64,000 nucleotides of DNA from CAIUGU01 sp963819685 (GCA_963819685.1 CAWFXI010000007.1:558001-622000); one strand, 5' to 3'. Shown: positions 1-9,524, counted from the first letter of the stretch. The notes: generated by a model from the sequence alone, not told the origin. Numbers and translations: made by a program.

Positions 1-192
1 GTCGCCGATGAATATCTGCGGAACGGTTCGCCGTCCACCACTCAGCCGCAGCATCTCATTACGGCTTGAGATGTCCTCATCGACTTTGATGTCCGTAAAG
101 GACGCGCCTTTCCGCGTCAACAGAGCGCGGGCACGATCGCAATAGCCACAGAACGCCGTGGAATAGATCCGGATCGGGAGCTGGCCACTCAT
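1..192 (-). CDS. grxC: Glutaredoxin 3 (partial, C-terminus outside window)
   Basis: The 64 visible residues begin MSGQLPIRIYS and carry the dithiol glutaredoxin active site CGYC at residues 15-18 and the TVPQIFIG cis-proline segment, so this is a class I glutaredoxin reducing disulfides and mixed glutathione disulfides in the cytoplasm. The reading frame is still open at the window edge, so about 20 residues are missing. Its ATG overlaps the stop of the rhodanese gene by four bases (ATGA), showing translational coupling. The yibN-grxC pair, usually followed by secB, is a common gammaproteobacterial arrangement; secB would be expected just outside. Confidence 0.93.
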   Translation of the reverse strand, partial: MSGQLPIRIYSTAFCGYCDRARALLTRKGASFTDIKVDEDISSRNEMLRLSGGRRTVPQIFIGD

Positions 193-668
193 GCGGTCTT
201 CGCCCCCTTGGCGCCTGGATTGCGGCCGCCACCCTTGCCCGTCTCCTTCACGAGTGGCAGGTTGTCCTGCTTCCATGCCTGCACGCCGCCTCTCAGGTTG
301 ACCACCTTGGCAAAGCCCTGGGACTTGAGCAGACGGGCTGCCGCCGCAGAGGTAGCACCGGTATCGCAATAGACGACAACGGGTTTTTCCCTGTATTTCT
401 TCAGCGTGTCGACGCTGGACGCAAGGTCAGCGCTCTTGAGGTGGCGGGCATCAATGATGTGACCTTCGGCATACTGTTCGTCAGTGCGCACATCCAGCAT
501 CAAGGCACCCTGGTTCGCCAGCAGGACGGCATCCGAAGGTCCAACAGCCGCCGACCCTTTGGCGCGGTGGCGGATTTCAAGGACCATTGCCACCAGCGCC
601 ACCAGGGCCGTGGCAGCGATCAGCAGCGGGTGGGCGGAAACAAACTCAAAAAAACGATTCATATTCAC
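189..668 (-). CDS. yibN: Membrane-anchored rhodanese-like sulfurtransferase YibN
   Basis: The 159-residue protein has one N-terminal transmembrane helix (about residues 12-31) followed by a single rhodanese domain (about 40-140) with the persulfide-forming cysteine at C101 in the loop CDTGATS and the typical LDVRTDEQYAEGHI and LRGGVQAW segments. It is expected to face the cytoplasm. The C-terminal tail is rich in Gly, Lys and Ala. It is first in a minus-strand operon with grxC, as in Escherichia coli. The sulfur acceptor is not known from sequence. The family assignment is firm; the physiological role is not. Confidence 0.9.
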   Translation of the reverse strand: MNMNRFFEFVSAHPLLIAATALVALVAMVLEIRHRAKGSAAVGPSDAVLLANQGALMLDVRTDEQYAEGHIIDARHLKSADLASSVDTLKKYREKPVVVYCDTGATSAAAARLLKSQGFAKVVNLRGGVQAWKQDNLPLVKETGKGGGRNPGAKGAKTA

Positions 669-864
669 AACGTTGGTCAGTAACGCCTGGAGGCGGAAAC
701 GCCCCGGTCATCGGGGCCGAGGGAGCGGGAGTATAACAGCCCCCTTCAGCCTGTAGACTGTGGTGGGTTGGGGCCTGCGCAGGGCCGTCTGTGAACTCCG
801 CGGTTTCCCCCTTGTCCGCATGTCCAGCTTCCAAAACCCTCCACAGACCCTTAAGGTTCGCCGG

Positions 865-2019
865 ATGATGTGCCGGCAAGCGTTGGTCGCAATCGGGCTG
901 CTATGGCCGACGGTCTTTCCGGCCCCTGCGTTTGCGGCGACCGCCAGCCCCGAAGCAACACAATCAGAACTGAAACAGGTTCGCAGCAGAATCGACGCCG
1001 TCCGTAAGGCCATCAACGCGGATGTGCAGCGCCGCGACACGGTGACCACGCAGCTGAAAGACACGGAGCTGGATATTCAGTCGGCGCAACAACGGCTCGC
1101 AGCGACACGAACTGAGCGGCTGGCGACGGAAAGAAAACTCCAGGACCTTCGCGCAGAGCAAGGGGTTACCGAACGGCAGGTGGCCTCCGAACGTGAGGCA
1201 CTGGCGGCCGAGCTTCGAGTGGCGTACCTGAACGGTCGCGACGAGCGCCTCAAGCTGCTGCTCAATCAGCAGGATCCGGCAACACTGGGGCGGATGCTGG
1301 CTTACTACGGCTACTTCGGCGAGGCACGGGCTGAGCGCATTGACGCCATCCGTGATCATCTCGCCCATCTCGAGCTTCTGGAAGAGAGTATTGGCGCGGA
1401 GGTCGCCAGACTGAACGGTCTGGAAACCCAGAGAACTGATGAAGTGCGGCGTCTGGGGCAGGCGCGCGAGCGACGCAGTCAGACACTGGCGTCATTGCAA
1501 TCGCAGATCAAATCGCGGGGCGATGAGCTTTCCCGGCTGGAGCGCGACGCCAGGACTCTCGAGCGGCTGGTGGAGCAGCTGCGCCGTGCGATGGAGGATT
1601 TTCCGGTCCTTGCGCCGCAGCCATTCGAGCGGGTCAAAGGCAAATTGCCCTGGCCGGTGAAAGGCAAGCTTCTGGCCCGCTTCGGGCAGCTGCGAGCCGG
1701 CGGACCACTGAAATGGCAAGGCCTGCTCATCGATACGCAAAGGGGGGCACAAGTCCGCGCGCCATTTCACGGACGCGTCGTCTATGCCGATTGGCTGCCC
1801 GGCATGGGACTGTTGCTGGTCCTGGACCACGGCAACGGATATATGAGCCTCTACGGCCACAATGAACAACTGTTCAAGGCCGTTGGGGACCGGGTAGTCC
1901 CGGGCGATGTCATTGCTTCGGCCGGCGATAGCGGCGGAAACGCGAATGCCGGGCTCTACATGGAGATTCGCAAGGCGGGCCAGCCCCAGGACCCGCTCAT
2001 TTGGCTTGGCAAGCCCTGA
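865..2019 (+). CDS. envC: Murein hydrolase activator EnvC (degenerate LytM)
   Basis: The 384-residue protein has a signal peptide (about residues 1-24, ending AFA), a long coiled coil (about 30-245) and a C-terminal LytM/M23 domain. The zinc ligands of active M23 enzymes are missing: the usual first His is replaced in KWQGLLID and there is no HxH pair. This matches EnvC, which activates the amidases AmiA and AmiB at the division septum rather than cutting peptidoglycan. The start is placed at the ATG at 865, preceded by AAGG with 8 bases spacing; the frame is open upstream to 760. It is divergent from yibN, close to the E. coli order but without gpmI. Confidence 0.88.
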   Translation: MMCRQALVAIGLLWPTVFPAPAFAATASPEATQSELKQVRSRIDAVRKAINADVQRRDTVTTQLKDTELDIQSAQQRLAATRTERLATERKLQDLRAEQGVTERQVASEREALAAELRVAYLNGRDERLKLLLNQQDPATLGRMLAYYGYFGEARAERIDAIRDHLAHLELLEESIGAEVARLNGLETQRTDEVRRLGQARERRSQTLASLQSQIKSRGDELSRLERDARTLERLVEQLRRAMEDFPVLAPQPFERVKGKLPWPVKGKLLARFGQLRAGGPLKWQGLLIDTQRGAQVRAPFHGRVVYADWLPGMGLLLVLDHGNGYMSLYGHNEQLFKAVGDRVVPGDVIASAGDSGGNANAGLYMEIRKAGQPQDPLIWLGKP

Positions 2020-2149
2020 ACCGGCCTGCTGCCAGGCATCACCCGCCGCGCCAGAATGGCGCAATTCTGTAAAGTGCGGCCCCCATCAAAGAATGCACTC
2101 GGGGTTTCTCTCACTATCACCTCCCCTGCATCGCGCCTGAGGCTCCTGG

Positions 2150-4426
2150 GTGAGTCGGATGAATCCCGCTGAGACCAATTCCTCCCTAGTTGCTCAGCAA
2201 CCTGTAGCTGCACAAGTGACTCCGACGTCGCTCGATCCCTATGGGCAGATCATCAAGATGCTGTTGCCGCGCGCACTTTGCATCGCTCTTTATGACCGCT
2301 CTGGCTTGCCTCTGTGGCTTTCCGATGGCTGTGACGGCCCGGACCTGCAGCAACTGGCGGATGAAGTACTGGTAGAAGCCCGTGCCCCCGGCGCGGACAC
2401 GAGTGACGGCTTTTCACGTCTTTGGGATGGGGCCATCGCCTATGTGTTCATATTGCGGGATGAGTCCCGCCAGGTGCTGGGCGTTGCAGCCGTATCCTGT
2501 CGCGAGTCTTCAGGAACCGAACAGAGGCCATTCTCCCTGATCCATGGTTTGTTGCGGCCAGTCCTCGAGATTCTGAGTCGCGAGCTTGCGAACCAGGACA
2601 GCATCGTGGACCTGCAGAAGCATCTGTCGGTCCGGGATCAGGACCTTGAGCTGTTGCTCGGGACAACTGGCTCCGCCTCGGAGCCTGACGCAGACGACTT
2701 TGGTCAGCTGGTGCAGAATTGCGTTGCTCACCTCGGCTGCGCCCTGGGTGCCTTGCTGATTCCGGAAAGGGGGGTCGCGGTTTGCCGCACCGCTGCAGAC
2801 GTACTGCCTGGGACGGGGGCCGAAGTCCTTACACGCGCGCATCGCCAGCTCCTGACGTGGTCGCAGCTGCATCGCCGTACCACGCTGATCAACGCTGCGG
2901 ATGACGCCATTCCGCTCGCGAAAGTCCCTTACAAGATTCTTTCGTGTCCTGTGTGGCAGGGCACGCAACGGGTTGCAGGTATCATGGTGCTGTTCAAGCC
3001 AGCGACTTCCGACGACTTCGATCTGCGGCAGGTACGGATCGTCGAGTTGCTTGCCCGCCGCATTTCGTATGTGTTGCAGAGTTCCTATGATTCGGCCACG
3101 GGCCTGCTTACGAGGCCGGCATTCGAGAAGCGTGCCTTGGCCGCACTCGCAACCAGCGAACCGCAGGCGGCACATTGCGTCATCTATGTCGATATCGACC
3201 GACTTCATGTACTGAACGAAAACCACGGGATGCACGTCGGCGATGAAGTGATCGCGCGACTCGCAGACACGATTCGTCGAAGCATGGTGCCGCGCATGCT
3301 CGCAGCTCGAATCTCGGGGGACCGGTTCGCCGTTTTCATTCCTGAGTGTACGTTGCAGGCAGCAAGCCAGCTGGCTGATACGCTTCGCGACAACATCCAG
3401 CGTCTCGGGTATGTCGTTGACGCGAAACCCATCGACGTGTCGGCCAGCTTTGGCGTGGCAAGCGTGACCCCCACCAAGAATCCCCTCGCACATGCATTGG
3501 CCATCGCAGAGATCGCTTGCAAGGCGGCAAAAGACCGTGGTCGTGGGAGGGTTGAAGTGTACGAAGAGGCTGACAAGAGCATCATCCGTCGCTACGAGGA
3601 CGTCATGCTGGTCGGCAGTCTTCATGAAGCGATCGCCAACAGCCGTTTCAGGCTGGAGGCGCAGCCGCTTGTTGCCCTTGCCGAGGGCCGCAGTCAGCAG
3701 CGATTCGAGTTGCTCCTTCGCATGATTGATTCAACGGGTGCAAGCATCGCGCCTTCGAAATTCCTGTCGGCGGCGGAGCGCTATCAGCTGGCACCCGATA
3801 TCGACCGTTGGGTAATTCAGTATGTGCTGGAAACGCTTGGACCCATGGTGGACGAGCTCACTGCAGCAGGCGCCCATTTCGCAATCAACATTTCAGGTCA
3901 ATCCATCGGCGATGAAGATTTTCACGGCTTCCTTGAGCGTCAGTTGCGGGCGCATGCACTCCCGCCGGCGCTCATTTCATTCGAGCTGACTGAAACAGCG
4001 GCCGTGACGAACATTGTGCGAGCCGAATCCCTCATGCGCCGTCTCAGGGATCTGGGGCACGAAATTGCGCTCGACGACTTCGGGCGCGGCCTGTCATCTC
4101 TGACATACCTCAAGACACTGCCGGTTTCCTATCTGAAAATAGATGGTGACCTCGTCCGTGACGTCGTAACCAGTTCAAGGTCCCAGGCGATGGTCAGCGC
4201 CATCGTGCAACTGGCCAAGGCGATGGGTCTCGGCACCACCGCCGAATGTATCGAAAGCGAGGGCATTCGCGCCGTCATCGCCGGCCTGGGTGTCGATTTC
4301 GGCCAGGGCTATGCACTTGGCAGACCGCAACCCCTGGAACAGGTGTTGCTGCAACTGCAGAATCCTGCCAGGTCGCTCGTGACCTCTACCCGGAAGTCCG
4401 TTGCTCCGACCCGAATCGCGAGCTGA
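2150..4426 (+). CDS. GAF-like/GGDEF/EAL protein, probable c-di-GMP phosphodiesterase
   Basis: This 758-residue soluble protein starts at GTG 2150 (an ATG is three codons later). The N-terminal half (about 30-310) looks like a GAF-type sensory region, followed by a GGDEF domain (about 320-465) and an EAL domain (about 480-740). The GGDEF signature is SGDRF (residues 389-393), so the catalytic Glu is Arg and no RxxD inhibitory site precedes it; cyclase activity is unlikely. The EAL domain keeps E503, the N of NIS, the E of FELTE, DDFG (642-645), the Lys of LKIDG and GQGYALGRP, so hydrolysis of c-di-GMP to pGpG is likely. The degenerate GGDEF may act as a GTP sensor. The gene for another modified GGDEF protein follows. 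Confidence 0.85.
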   Translation: MSRMNPAETNSSLVAQQPVAAQVTPTSLDPYGQIIKMLLPRALCIALYDRSGLPLWLSDGCDGPDLQQLADEVLVEARAPGADTSDGFSRLWDGAIAYVFILRDESRQVLGVAAVSCRESSGTEQRPFSLIHGLLRPVLEILSRELANQDSIVDLQKHLSVRDQDLELLLGTTGSASEPDADDFGQLVQNCVAHLGCALGALLIPERGVAVCRTAADVLPGTGAEVLTRAHRQLLTWSQLHRRTTLINAADDAIPLAKVPYKILSCPVWQGTQRVAGIMVLFKPATSDDFDLRQVRIVELLARRISYVLQSSYDSATGLLTRPAFEKRALAALATSEPQAAHCVIYVDIDRLHVLNENHGMHVGDEVIARLADTIRRSMVPRMLAARISGDRFAVFIPECTLQAASQLADTLRDNIQRLGYVVDAKPIDVSASFGVASVTPTKNPLAHALAIAEIACKAAKDRGRGRVEVYEEADKSIIRRYEDVMLVGSLHEAIANSRFRLEAQPLVALAEGRSQQRFELLLRMIDSTGASIAPSKFLSAAERYQLAPDIDRWVIQYVLETLGPMVDELTAAGAHFAINISGQSIGDEDFHGFLERQLRAHALPPALISFELTETAAVTNIVRAESLMRRLRDLGHEIALDDFGRGLSSLTYLKTLPVSYLKIDGDLVRDVVTSSRSQAMVSAIVQLAKAMGLGTTAECIESEGIRAVIAGLGVDFGQGYALGRPQPLEQVLLQLQNPARSLVTSTRKSVAPTRIAS

Positions 4427-4519
4427 ACGTACGCCGGCTTTCCGCTCTTCCATCGCCGCGCAACTTCTTGTTGCCCACGTGTACCATGCGCGCTTTCCGT
4501 CCAGGCCTGAGAAGTACCG

Positions 4520-5551
4520 ATGGATCCCGTGCCACGCGCATTGACGGATAAGAGACGAACCGATCGAACTCTATTCTGGCTTGAGCTTCTGGGCCTCGCC
4601 CTTGGAGGCGGCACATACGCCCTCGATCCGCTGAACTTCATCCATCCCAGCCTGGCAGTGGCAGGCATAGCGGGAATGGCCGTTGCGGTCATGGCGGTAA
4701 GGCTGGTGCCTGGCCGTCAGCCCAATGCTCGCGCAACGCATGCAACCGAGATAGTGCTGCTCCTCGTCTATGCAGCGCTTCTGACGACGTCGACCGGCGC
4801 CAGCGGCAGTCCTTTCATTTCCTTATACGTATTGCCGGTAGTCGCGAGCGCTCTCTACTGGAAGCGCTGGCAAGTGTCGCTGTTCTCACTCGGCATCTTT
4901 GTTCTGGCGCTACTCCAGAGTCGTTTTCTGGATGCCATGAACGATATTTCCTTTCTGACCACTGCAGCCATTCTGGTTAATGTCCTCGCCCCACCGTTCG
5001 CTGCCGCATTCATTCTGCTCAGGCTGCAAGGCAGGATCGGGACGGTTGAGCACCAGTTCACTACGCTGTCCGCGAGGGATACCTTGACCGGCCTGCTCAA
5101 CCTGCAGGCCTTCGAGGCATTGCTCGAAGCGCATCATCGAGAAGGGGAGCGGTCGGGCCAGCCTTACAGCATCGCGATGGTTGACATCGATGACCTTCGG
5201 CAGATGAATGAATCGCTGGGCCACGAAGCGGGCAGCCAGATGATTGCGACGGTCGCGAAAGCCATCACACGATCGATTCGCGCTTCGGACCACGCTGCGC
5301 GCATGGGCGGCGACGTTTTTGTCGTGCTGCTGCCAGAAGCAGACCAGGCCACAGCGAATGCCGTCGTCCAGCGGATCCGGAACAATGTCTACAGCGGCAC
5401 GCTACTGGTGGAAAGCCGCATGGTTCGTGCAACCGTAAGCATAGGCCTCGTGTCTTATCCCAGAGACGCGCAAACGCCGAAAGCCCTCCTGATACTGGCT
5501 GACCAGCGATTGGAGCAGGACAAACTGCTCCGGCGCGCACCTGCACGTTAA
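4520..5551 (+). CDS. Membrane GGDEF-domain protein with GGDVF motif, possible c-di-GMP receptor
   Basis: The 343-residue protein has five to six transmembrane helices (about residues 15-170) and a C-terminal GGDEF domain (about 180-335). The active-site signature is GGDVF at residues 263-267, so the metal/catalytic Glu is replaced by Val, although the DIDD metal motif is intact (from D222). An RxxD inhibitory-site motif (RASD, 254-257) lies exactly five residues before GGDVF. Loss of the catalytic acid with retention of the I-site is the pattern of c-di-GMP binding receptors such as PelD-like proteins. It lies 93 bp downstream of the EAL gene on the same strand. Membrane GGDEF family: sure; receptor role: inference. 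Confidence 0.82.
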   Translation: MDPVPRALTDKRRTDRTLFWLELLGLALGGGTYALDPLNFIHPSLAVAGIAGMAVAVMAVRLVPGRQPNARATHATEIVLLLVYAALLTTSTGASGSPFISLYVLPVVASALYWKRWQVSLFSLGIFVLALLQSRFLDAMNDISFLTTAAILVNVLAPPFAAAFILLRLQGRIGTVEHQFTTLSARDTLTGLLNLQAFEALLEAHHREGERSGQPYSIAMVDIDDLRQMNESLGHEAGSQMIATVAKAITRSIRASDHAARMGGDVFVVLLPEADQATANAVVQRIRNNVYSGTLLVESRMVRATVSIGLVSYPRDAQTPKALLILADQRLEQDKLLRRAPAR

Positions 5552-5645
5552 ACAGCGCTCCATACGACCAAGATGACACTTGCGGCCGGCTCGCGCGAGG
5601 AGGAAGCTGGGGCAGCTGTCGAGCAACGCGGCTGGAGATAAACGA

Positions 5646-6020
5646 ATGCCTGGATTCCTCTTAAGAGCAGCCATCGTGGCGCTCGGCTTATGGCTGGCGA
5701 CGCGGATATTTTCCGGTATGCAGTTCGACTCCCCGGGAGTACTGATTGCCGCTGCATTGCTCCTCGGCCTGGTGAACGCCGTGATCAGGCCAATCGCCGT
5801 CATTCTCACGTTTCCATTGACGCTCCTGACGCTGGGGCTTTTTCTGCTGGTTGTGAATGCCGGAATGCTGGGGCTGGTGGCCCTGATGCTGGACGGCTTT
5901 TCGATTGCCGGCTTCTGGACGGCGATCGGTGCGTCGATCATCGTCAGTATCACTTCGTGGCTGGCTTCCGGCCTGATCGGCAACAACGGCCGATTCGAAG
6001 TGATGGTGATCCGGAAGTAG
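5646..6020 (+). CDS. Phage holin family 4 (YvlD-like) membrane protein
   Basis: This 124-residue, very hydrophobic protein has four predicted transmembrane helices and the family hallmark GLVNAVIRPIAVILTFPL in the middle. It belongs to the bacterial Phage_holin_4_2/YvlD family. Despite the name these are ordinary chromosomal membrane proteins of unknown function and there is no lysis cassette nearby. The ATG at 5646 is preceded by GGAG with suitable spacing; the frame is open upstream to 5580, but that extension is charged and unlike the family. It converges on the OPT transporter gene. Confidence 0.8.
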   Translation: MPGFLLRAAIVALGLWLATRIFSGMQFDSPGVLIAAALLLGLVNAVIRPIAVILTFPLTLLTLGLFLLVVNAGMLGLVALMLDGFSIAGFWTAIGASIIVSITSWLASGLIGNNGRFEVMVIRK

Positions 6021-6064
6021 TTGCCACGCTGCCTGGCATCACGTCAGCAGATATTCGATCGGAT

Positions 6065-8020
6065 CTAGGGCGAAGGGCTTGAGCTGGCCCTGGTGCCCTG
6101 AGACAAACCGGCTCTGAAAAGCAGAGTCGCTACCCCCAGGACACACAGCAATCCCATCCACCCATTGAACTGCAGCGCTGCCGGGAGCGCCAGAATGTCG
6201 GCACGGCTGAAGATGACAATGGGAATTGCAATCAGGATTCCCATCAGTGCCTCTCCGGCGATGAGGCCTGCCGAGAAAAGCACTCCACGACGATGAACCT
6301 GGTCCAGAGCTTCAGCACTGTTGCGGTCCACGTTTCGTGCGCGCTCGACAAGATGGGCGATCACACCGCCAAGGAATATTGGCACCGTCAGTTCGAGGGG
6401 CAGATAGATGCCGACGGCCGCAGCCAGTACCGGAATACGGAAGCTGCTACCGCGCCTTTTCTGCAACTCATCGATGACGATGATTGCGGCTCCGATAGCG
6501 GCGCCCGTCGCAATAATATTCCACGGCAGGGAACCACCAAACAAGCCTGTGGCTACCGAAGCCATCAGAGTCGCCTGCGGCGCGAGGAGAGGGTTGGGGT
6601 GAATCGCAGTTGGTACTCCGATGCCGTAGGCAGCGTTTAGCAGGTTCAGTACCGGGGCCATTACCAGCGCACAGGAAATGGCGCCAATCGCCAGCATGAC
6701 CTGCTGGCGCCACGGAGTTGCTCCGAGAAGATGGCCACATTTGAGGTCCTGCAGGTTATCGCCGGCAATGCACGCCGCACAGCAAACGACGGCTCCGATC
6801 ATGATCGCAGCGACCGGTCCTGAAGATGATTCCCGTCCCATCATCGCCAACAGCATCAGGGCGGCAAGCAGGATGGTTCCAATCGTTATACCCGATACGG
6901 GGTTGTTGGACGAACCGACGAGCCCAGCCATGTAGGCGGATACGGAACAGAACAGAAAACCCGTCGCGATCATGATTGCCGTCATGGATATCGCAATGTT
7001 CCAGTCATGAACAATCGAGTGATAGAGGATGGCAAGCGGCAGCGTGAACAGCGCAATACCGAGCAGCACGAACTTCATTGGCAGATCGCGCTCCAGATGA
7101 CTGACCACCTCCACTGCACTGGTGCGGGTTGCGGCGAGGCCACTCCGTACTCCCGACAGCAGAGACCCCCTCAGGGTCACCAGGGTCCAGAGTCCACCGA
7201 TGAGCATGGCCCCCACACCGAGGTAACGGATCTGCGTCGACCACAGGATGTTGGCGGCGCCCTCCGCATCCACACCGGCCAGTCGTGCGGCCAGTTCCGG
7301 ATTGCCATCGAGGAAGAGGGCGCCATAGACGGGAATCGCCACATTCCAGGAAAGGATTCCGCCGAGCAGTACAACGGCTCCGATATTGAAGCCCACGATG
7401 TAACCAACACCCAGCAACGCGGGAGAGAGGTTGGTGCCGACATAGGCAATGCTCTTGCCTGCGTATGTAGCCGCCGCAGCAGTGTCGGGAATCAGTCGCA
7501 GGCCGCTGGCAGCAGCGAGCTTGAGAATTCCACCAAGCGCCGCAGAGGAGGCCAGGAGTTTCGCGCCTAACGCCGGATTCTCGCCAGTCCGCAGTATTTC
7601 GGCGGCTGCCTTTCCCTCCGGAAAAGCCATCTTCTGCTCAACGACAAACAGGCGGCGCAAAGGCACGGAAAAGAGTACGCCGAGCACGCCTCCCAATCCG
7701 GCAATGGAGAGAACCCACAGGTACTTGAAGTCGCTCCAGTAGCCGAGGATGACCAGGGCGGGCAGCGTGAAGATGACGCCGGCTGCGATTGACGAACCTG
7801 CTGAAGCTCCCGTCTGCACGATATTGTTTTCGAGAATGTGTCCACCGCCAAGCGCGCGGAGTACCGCCATGGAAACCACAGCCGCGGGAATGGAGGATGC
7901 AATCGTCAATCCCGCGAACAGACCAAGATACGTGTTCGCGGCTGCCAGCACCGTTGCCAATACGATTGCCAGTGCGATCGCGCGGGGAGTCAGCTGCGGG
8001 GGAGCAATGTCGGTACCCAT
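6065..8020 (-). CDS. OPT family oligopeptide transporter
   Basis: The 651-residue polytopic protein has about 15 hydrophobic segments. The signature region ENNIVQTGASAGSSIAAGVIF (without the last residue, near residue 70) and the conserved internal GDNLQDLKCGHLLGATPW and NPNPLLAPQATLMA segments assign it to the bacterial branch of the OPT family (COG1297), proton-coupled importers of oligopeptides or metal-chelating peptides. It begins 7 bp after the POT transporter gene on the same strand, so the two are probably co-transcribed. The substrate cannot be read from sequence. Confidence 0.88.
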   Translation of the reverse strand: MGTDIAPPQLTPRAIALAIVLATVLAAANTYLGLFAGLTIASSIPAAVVSMAVLRALGGGHILENNIVQTGASAGSSIAAGVIFTLPALVILGYWSDFKYLWVLSIAGLGGVLGVLFSVPLRRLFVVEQKMAFPEGKAAAEILRTGENPALGAKLLASSAALGGILKLAAASGLRLIPDTAAAATYAGKSIAYVGTNLSPALLGVGYIVGFNIGAVVLLGGILSWNVAIPVYGALFLDGNPELAARLAGVDAEGAANILWSTQIRYLGVGAMLIGGLWTLVTLRGSLLSGVRSGLAATRTSAVEVVSHLERDLPMKFVLLGIALFTLPLAILYHSIVHDWNIAISMTAIMIATGFLFCSVSAYMAGLVGSSNNPVSGITIGTILLAALMLLAMMGRESSSGPVAAIMIGAVVCCAACIAGDNLQDLKCGHLLGATPWRQQVMLAIGAISCALVMAPVLNLLNAAYGIGVPTAIHPNPLLAPQATLMASVATGLFGGSLPWNIIATGAAIGAAIIVIDELQKRRGSSFRIPVLAAAVGIYLPLELTVPIFLGGVIAHLVERARNVDRNSAEALDQVHRRGVLFSAGLIAGEALMGILIAIPIVIFSRADILALPAALQFNGWMGLLCVLGVATLLFRAGLSQGTRASSSPSP

Positions 8021-8027
8021 TCGTGGA

Positions 8028-9524
8028 CTACTTCACGCCACCTGCAAGTTTCTGCACGGGCCTTGCCAGCAGGAGTAGCACGCCGCCACAGATGAGTGCA
8101 TACGTTACGGTGTTCATGTATTGACCGGGCATTGCCTCAACATTGCTGGCGTCGAACTCCCCGGCGACCAGTCCGGCTACGAGGTTGCCAAGCGACAGCG
8201 CAAGGAACCAGATGCCCATGATTTGCCCGACAAATCGCTGTGGAACCAGTTTTGTTACGGCACTCAGCCCAACCGGAGCCAGACAAAGTTCGCCGAACGT
8301 ATGAAGAAGATAGGTCAGGGTCAACCAGAATGGCAGCACCTTGTCACCGTGTGTCACGAGACGTGCCGCTTCGACCATCACGAAAAATCCGAGACCCATC
8401 AGGATGATGCCAAAGGCAAATTTGGCAGGTGCAGAGGGATCGAGATTCTTCTTCGCCAGGGCAATCCAGATTGCCGAGAACATGGGAGCAAACATCAGGA
8501 TGAATATCGGATTGAGCGACTGGAACCAGCTGGCCGGAAACTCCATGTCGAACAGGAAGCGATCGGTATAGCGTTCGGCAAACAGGTTCAGGGATGAGCC
8601 AGCTTGTTCAAAGCCGGCCCAGAACATTGCGGAGGCGATAAACAATACGAGAACCACGAGTACGCGACGCCTTTCAATGCTTTCCAGCCCCGCAAAGAAG
8701 ATCAGGTAGGCAAAGAAGCCCGCAGCCATGCCGGCTATCAGCACTGTCGTCATGCGTGCCAGGCTCACAGGCTCAAGCGGCACTACCCCAGCCATGACGA
8801 GTAAAACAAACAGAGCGAGAAGTACGAGCGCGCCAATAACCCATTGCCAGCCCCGGCGTTGAACAGCTGCCGGATCCTCACCTGGCCGCTGATAGGGCCT
8901 TTCACCGGCTCCCCGAAGATGGCGCTTGGTAAAGTGAAACTGCAGCAGGCCGATGGCCATGCCCACTGGCGCTGCTATGAAACCAACGGCCCAGCCGTAA
9001 GTTTGAGCCAGCCAGCCGGTGACTATGGGTCCAAGGAAGGCTCCCAGATTGATCCCCATATAGAAGACAGTGAATCCGGCATCACGCCGTCCGCCACCTT
9101 CCGGATACAGATCCGCAACGATTGCACTGACGTTGGGCTTGAGGAGTCCCACTCCGAGGATGATTACAACGAGCCCTGCATAGAAGTGTGGCGGACCTGA
9201 GGCAATGGCCAGCAGCAGATGACCGAGGATGATCAGCAACCCGCCCCACCATATCGCTCGCTGCGCACCGAGCAAGCGGTCCGCGATCCAGCCTCCGGGC
9301 AGGGCTACAAGATAGACGGCGGCGGTATAGAGTCCATAAATGGCGGTAGCGGTGCGGTCATCCAGTGCGTAACCACCGTTTGCCACTGCATCGACCAGAA
9401 ACAGCACCAACAGCGCGCGCATGCCGTAGTAGGCAAAGCGCTCCCACATCTCGGTGAAGAATAGCGTGTACAGCCCCCGAGGCTGCCCAAATATCTGCTT
9501 CGTTTCAGGATCGGGCGTGCTCAT
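8028..9524 (-). CDS. Proton-dependent oligopeptide transporter (POT/PTR, MFS)
   Basis: The 498-residue MFS protein starts with the POT signature FTEMWERFAYYGMRALLVLF in helix 1 (ExxERFxYYG, proton and peptide binding) and has the second motif GVGLLKPNVSAIVADLY followed by the helix carrying FYMGINLGAFLGP. It has about 14 transmembrane helices. It should import di- and tripeptides with protons at the inner membrane. It is upstream of, and 7 bp from, the OPT gene, forming a two-gene peptide-uptake operon. The 148 bp between it and tatC must hold its promoter; no clear operator is visible. Confidence 0.92.
   Translation of the reverse strand: MSTPDPETKQIFGQPRGLYTLFFTEMWERFAYYGMRALLVLFLVDAVANGGYALDDRTATAIYGLYTAAVYLVALPGGWIADRLLGAQRAIWWGGLLIILGHLLLAIASGPPHFYAGLVVIILGVGLLKPNVSAIVADLYPEGGGRRDAGFTVFYMGINLGAFLGPIVTGWLAQTYGWAVGFIAAPVGMAIGLLQFHFTKRHLRGAGERPYQRPGEDPAAVQRRGWQWVIGALVLLALFVLLVMAGVVPLEPVSLARMTTVLIAGMAAGFFAYLIFFAGLESIERRRVLVVLVLFIASAMFWAGFEQAGSSLNLFAERYTDRFLFDMEFPASWFQSLNPIFILMFAPMFSAIWIALAKKNLDPSAPAKFAFGIILMGLGFFVMVEAARLVTHGDKVLPFWLTLTYLLHTFGELCLAPVGLSAVTKLVPQRFVGQIMGIWFLALSLGNLVAGLVAGEFDASNVEAMPGQYMNTVTYALICGGVLLLLARPVQKLAGGVK

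Noticed and set aside
1492..2064. Long minus-strand frames across envC and other GC-rich genes (for example 2510-3625, 7007-7570, 27625-28761, 38919-40715, 59794-61236).
   Set aside because: They are antisense shadows of well-supported genes, with no family resemblance, caused by high G+C at third codon positions.
5646..6020. Prophage lysis gene (holin).
   Set aside because: The protein belongs to a chromosomal family with a holin-like name; no endolysin, integrase or phage structural gene is nearby.
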